DNA of 36,718 nt. Origin: Faecalicatena absiana. Lineage in GTDB: Bacteria; Bacillota; Bacilli; Lactobacillales; Lactobacillaceae. The stretch spans positions 135,815 to 172,532 of the forward strand of contig JAEDAG010000005.1 of assembly GCA_017309015.1 (NCBI GenBank). The letters run 5' to 3'. The position numbers were made by a program, and so were the translations under genes. Of this stretch, positions 33,695-36,718 are shown piece after piece; positions within the stretch are counted from its first letter, which is position 1; every line of letters begins with the position of its first letter. The notes under the pieces were generated by a model that searched no databases, was not told the DNA's origin, and saw only the letters and a list, made by a program, of their open reading frames with translations.

Positions 33695-33734
33695 ATTGTA
33701 CCATTCTTGCGCAAGTAGCATCCCCCATTGCTAC
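33695..33734 (-). promoter_or_regulatory. Promoter and palindromes upstream of the minus-strand trio
   Basis: Minus-strand extended -10 TGG-TACAAT (33703-33695). Directly upstream are the palindrome CTTGCGCAAG (33706-33715) and GTAGCA-N8-TGCTAC (33715-33734), both candidate operators. Confidence 0.55.
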
Positions 33735-33860
33735 TATTTTGTGTCCCTCAGCTGTTTCGGGTCAAAAACAGTAAGAATTGCTGCTGTTTTTTGCCCCTTG
33801 ACTTTCTGCCGGGCTAAGCCCCCAATAGCGCGGTATCTATCGACCTCTGTTCAATAGTCA

Positions 33861-33866
33861 TATACT
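33861..33866 (+). promoter_or_regulatory. -10 box of the 42-aa ORF
   Basis: TATACT, 35 bases before the start; CTGTTC occurs on both sides of it (33847 and 33865), 18 bases apart. Confidence 0.4.
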
Positions 33867-33901
33867 GTTCTTAACAATTGAATACGGAGGAACACGATAT
33901 T

Positions 33902-34030
33902 ATGACTGAACATCCAATCGTACCGCTCGAGCTGCCAAAGGACAGAATCAGACCTAAGAACAGGCCCGGAAAGAACCGGCTTGTTCTTAACCTGAAATCC
34001 AATGGGGTTGAGCTGTCATTTTACAATTAA
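33902..34030 (+). CDS. Small ORF, 42 aa, unknown
   Basis: MTEHPIVPLELPKDRIRPKN... ending LKSNGVELSFYN. Basic middle, hydrophobic end. GGAGGAA lies 12 bases before the ATG, and a terminator follows 10 bases after the stop, which supports a real short transcript. Not recognised; possibly a regulator or a partner for the restriction gene downstream. Confidence 0.55.
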   Translation: MTEHPIVPLELPKDRIRPKNRPGKNRLVLNLKSNGVELSFYN

Positions 34031-34039
34031 TTCAGGATT

Positions 34040-34069
34040 AACTCTCTCTAAAATATTAGAGAGTTTTTT
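34040..34069 (+). terminator. Terminator after the 42-aa ORF
   Basis: AACTCTCT / AGAGAGTT stem with T6. Confidence 0.9.
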
Positions 34070-34123
34070 CGTTTACGGGAAATCACATCCTTTGTCTACT
34101 ACTATTGGGTGAAGATGCTATCA

Positions 34124-34129
34124 TATAAT
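34124..34129 (+). promoter_or_regulatory. -10 box of the GmrSD-type gene
   Basis: TATAAT, 31 bases before the start; no convincing -35 (TTGGGT is only 13 bases away). Confidence 0.5.
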
Positions 34130-34159
34130 TAGCAATATAGAGAATGTGAGGAAAAGAAA

Positions 34160-36253
34160 ATGAAGGGCACTGCGATACCAATCTACGAGATGTTTGACGG
34201 CTCAAAGACAAAGCTGCAAATTCCGGTATACCAAAGAAACTATGACTGGAAGGTCCCAAATTGCCAACAATTGTTTGATGACTTGGTTGATATGGTGAAA
34301 GAAGACAGAGACACTCACTTCTTTGGCAGTATAGTTGAAATTGGGGGAGATTACAGCAGCAAACTTCAGATTATCGACGGTCAACAGCGGTTAACTACCG
34401 TATATCTGCTTATTCTGGCTATGGTTAAACTATTAGAAGATGGCCAAATTAAAGCAGAAGATCCCGACTTGGTTGCTGAAGAAATTGAAGAGGACTATTT
34501 AATTTGCCGGCATGTGAAAGACAAAGAGAATATTGACCATTATAAATTGCAGCCTGTCAAGCATGATGCCGAAGCCTTGATGAAACTGTTTGGACCGGAA
34601 TCAGACTATGAAAAAGAGTCTAATCAAACCACCAACTTTAATTTTTTCCAAGATGAGATATTGAAGCAAAGGATCACAGTTGATGAGCTCTGGGATGCAA
34701 TTCAACGGCTCATTGTAATTGATATTTCACTCAGACAAGGGGAAGATGATGCCCAGCTAATTTTTGAAAGCTTAAACTCTACTGGTGTTGACCTGACTGA
34801 AGCTGATAAAATCAGAAACTTTGTCTTGATGAATCTGCCAGCCGATCAGCAGGAAGAATACTATAACAAGTATTGGCATCCGATTGAACTTGATACGGAA
34901 GAAGGTAACGAGTATCACGTTTCTGAGTTTATCCGTAACTACTTAACCTTCAAGCTCAAAAAGGTTCCTGCCATGGGCAAGGTCTATTTGGTCTTTAAGC
35001 GTTTCATTGAGCAGAAAAAGATGACCACGGAAGCTATTTTGCAGGATTTGCTCAAGTATGCAGGTTACGAGAAACAGATCAGAAGTGCGCAGAGTCCAAG
35101 CGACAAGGTAAACGTGTTGCTTAAGCGTTTGGCTGTCTTGGAAGTGAATGTTACCAGACCGTTTATTCTGCCGCTTTTTGATTACTGGCAAGAAGGAAAT
35201 ATCACCGCTGATGAAGTCGCAGCTGTTTTGGGGAGTATTGAATCGTACATTTTCAGACGACTAATTTGCGGGATGCAGAATAATTCATTGAACAAGCTGT
35301 TTGCGACCCTGTTTAGCGACTCCCTTAAGTACGTTGACCAGTCAGACAACTATGTTGACATCATCAACTACTTGCTTCTGTCTAAAACGGAAGTCTCACA
35401 CTTCCCGACAGATGATGAATTCGCGGAGAGCATTGAGACTAGGGATGCCTACAACATGCGGCAGCAGACCAAGTATTACATCTTTGATCGCTTAGAGAAC
35501 CAAGATTCCTTAGAAAGAGTCAATGTTATTGATGGGATGCAAAACAACCGCTACACGATTGAGCATATTATGCCGCAGACGCTGTCAAGCGCGTGGAAAA
35601 AAGAGCTTGGGGATGATTATCAAGCGATTTATGACCGTTGGGACAACCGTCTCGCCAACTTGACTTTGACGGCTTATAATTCTAGCTATAGCAACAAGAG
35701 TTTCTACGAGAAGAAGACTGCTGAAAACGGCTTTGACCATAGTGGATTTAGACTGAACGATTTTGTTAAGGGATGCGATCAGTGGACTGAAAAAGAACTT
35801 CAAGAGCGTAGTGAGCTCTTGAAGCAGACGGCTTTGAAACTTTGGCCGCTGCCAAGCAGTGATTTTCAACCGAAGGTTGTCGAGAATGAGGTCTATGGCC
35901 TTGATGACGACAACAACTACGCAAACGTAAAGATTGCTTCTTATAGTCTTATGAACACGCCATACAAACTCCCTAAGCGGACTTGGAAAGAAATGTATAT
36001 CGGAGTAGTGCAGACACTCTATGAACTTGACCCAGCACCAATGCGGCAACTGGTTGCAGGGGACCGAACCAAGTTGGAAAAGGTTCTGATTGATCATCCA
36101 GAAAACGGCTTTAGCCAAGTTGCTGATGGTGTCTACCTGTATACGAGCACCGACAACTGGAACAAGATCCACAAGCTGAGAGACTTATTTGACTTCTATG
36201 GCATTGACCAAAGTGAATTGCAGATTGAGGTTGTGTCTGGGAAGAAGGAATAA
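34160..36253 (+). CDS. GmrSD-type type IV restriction protein (DUF262-DUF1524 fusion)
   Basis: This is a 697-residue protein. The N-terminal DUF262 (GmrS-like NTPase) shows IPVYQRNYDWKVPNCQQLFDD (~20-40), FFGSIVEI and IIDGQQRLTTVYLL (~72-87). The DUF1524 HNH nuclease (GmrD-like) has YTIEHIMPQTLSSAWKK (~463-480) and WDNRLANLTLTAYNSSYSNKSF (~493-515). A further ~120-residue C-terminal part is unnamed by me. Such proteins cut modified, for example glucosylated or hydroxymethylated, foreign DNA using nucleotide hydrolysis. GAGGAAAAG precedes the ATG. Codon use is more AT-rich than in the housekeeping part, which fits horizontal transfer. Confidence 0.9.
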   Translation: MKGTAIPIYEMFDGSKTKLQIPVYQRNYDWKVPNCQQLFDDLVDMVKEDRDTHFFGSIVEIGGDYSSKLQIIDGQQRLTTVYLLILAMVKLLEDGQIKAEDPDLVAEEIEEDYLICRHVKDKENIDHYKLQPVKHDAEALMKLFGPESDYEKESNQTTNFNFFQDEILKQRITVDELWDAIQRLIVIDISLRQGEDDAQLIFESLNSTGVDLTEADKIRNFVLMNLPADQQEEYYNKYWHPIELDTEEGNEYHVSEFIRNYLTFKLKKVPAMGKVYLVFKRFIEQKKMTTEAILQDLLKYAGYEKQIRSAQSPSDKVNVLLKRLAVLEVNVTRPFILPLFDYWQEGNITADEVAAVLGSIESYIFRRLICGMQNNSLNKLFATLFSDSLKYVDQSDNYVDIINYLLLSKTEVSHFPTDDEFAESIETRDAYNMRQQTKYYIFDRLENQDSLERVNVIDGMQNNRYTIEHIMPQTLSSAWKKELGDDYQAIYDRWDNRLANLTLTAYNSSYSNKSFYEKKTAENGFDHSGFRLNDFVKGCDQWTEKELQERSELLKQTALKLWPLPSSDFQPKVVENEVYGLDDDNNYANVKIASYSLMNTPYKLPKRTWKEMYIGVVQTLYELDPAPMRQLVAGDRTKLEKVLIDHPENGFSQVADGVYLYTSTDNWNKIHKLRDLFDFYGIDQSELQIEVVSGKKE

Positions 36254-36265
36254 GGCTAGATAACT

Positions 36266-36634
36266 ATGAATTATTATAAAATGAGTATAAAGAATATGTT
36301 GGCTGAGTTGATCAAGTCTCTTGGTAACAATTCACGAATAGTTGATAAAAAGCACAGTAAGTTTAGAAAAATTCTATTGATACCTGGAACAACAGAGTAT
36401 ACATACTATAAAGACTTTGATGTAAGGCACGAAAAATGTATACTTAATGAAATAATTAAAGAAAATCCAAAGAGGTATGTGACAAAAAATGATAAGCATG
36501 AACTTGAAACTAAATTGGAGAAAATGTTGGGAAATACTGTGATTGAATTATCTGCTAATGAAAAAATAAAAAGTTCAGACGCTAGAAGAAAGGCTTTGAA
36601 GATTGAGAATTGCTTGTTAGAGAAACTGATATAG
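36266..36634 (+). CDS. Unknown protein, 122 aa, downstream of GmrSD
   Basis: Lysine-rich and very AT-rich (MNYYKMSIKNMLAELIKSL..., FRKILLIPGTTEYTYYKDF), with a helical C-terminal half. It starts 12 bases after the restriction gene with only a distant ribosome site (AAGGAATAAGG), so it may be translationally coupled. Not recognised. It ends two bases before the border of an insertion sequence, so it may have been truncated. Confidence 0.55.
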   Translation: MNYYKMSIKNMLAELIKSLGNNSRIVDKKHSKFRKILLIPGTTEYTYYKDFDVRHEKCILNEIIKENPKRYVTKNDKHELETKLEKMLGNTVIELSANEKIKSSDARRKALKIENCLLEKLI

Positions 36635-36718
36635 TCCTACTTAAGTAGACAGTTCAAATATTTAAAATTTGCACTGGATACGGAGGTAGGACTTTTATTA
36701 TGGGCAGAAAAAGTTCAA
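36634..36718 (+). mobile_element. Left end of an insertion sequence (continues outside)
   Basis: The border begins with TAGTCCTACTTAAGTAGACA. GTCCTAC (36634-36640) and GTAGGAC (36686-36692) form an inverted pair, and CTACTTAAGTAG is a palindrome. CGGAGG and ATG follow. Layout is like the left end of an IS3-group element. Confidence 0.5.
36700..36718 (+). CDS. Start of a probable transposase OrfA (partial)
   Basis: Only MGRKSS is inside the window. The site CGGAGG lies about 14 bases upstream. Many IS3-group OrfA proteins begin with such a sequence; identity is uncertain. Confidence 0.4.

Overview
The window looks like chromosome of Lactobacillus delbrueckii or a very close relative. The basis is GC-rich third codon positions in the housekeeping genes, the low-GC Gram-positive gene order rpsU / phoH-ybeY-cdd-era-recO / T-box-glyQS / dnaG-rpoD, strong AGGAGG-type ribosome binding sites, and lactobacillar accessory genes. 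The species call is inference from style and gene order.

Positions 1-2579 hold the end of a serine-rich surface protein, a YitT-type membrane protein and a small unknown protein. Positions 2609-16183 are housekeeping: a divergently read PPDK-regulatory-type protein, rpsU with an excellent promoter, the RNA/ribosome maturation operon phoH-ybeY-cdd-era-recO, a glycine T-box riboswitch controlling glyQ-glyS, then dnaG followed by THREE consecutive rpoD-type primary sigma factor genes. The first two are near-identical; the third is divergent, with changes in the sigma finger and region 2. A likely promoter lies inside dnaG and a strong terminator follows the third copy.

Positions 16259-28215 carry metabolism and signalling: a UPF0145 protein, a GH36 alpha-galactosidase, a membrane GGDEF-PAS diguanylate cyclase, and a LysR regulator with a three-gene UbiD/UbiX/LpdD-type phenolic acid decarboxylase operon. 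An internally deleted IS3-type element comes next, then an esterase divergent from an S9 peptidase, with a probable cre (CcpA) site between them.

Positions 28250-36718 are accessory, with visibly lower GC towards the right. They hold a secreted DUF4163/DUF3298-like protein; an Rpn/YhgA-type PD-(D/E)XK nuclease whose C-terminal segment is also encoded as a separate overlapping 68-aa gene (an arrangement like the intragenic antitoxins of E. coli Rpn proteins); a broken fumarate-reductase-like flavoprotein gene; and an unrecognised minus-strand trio (43-aa basic ORF, 129-aa acidic ORF, 355-aa protein with a RecB/Cas4-like nuclease signature). These are followed by a 42-aa ORF, a fused GmrSD-type (DUF262-DUF1524) type IV restriction protein with a small downstream gene, and the start of an insertion sequence. 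This end reads as a defence island.

The best candidates for something undescribed are the rpoD triplication, the Rpn gene with a duplicated stand-alone C-terminal gene, and the minus-strand nuclease trio with its palindromic promoter and repeated stem-loops. I saw no tRNA, rRNA or CRISPR array.
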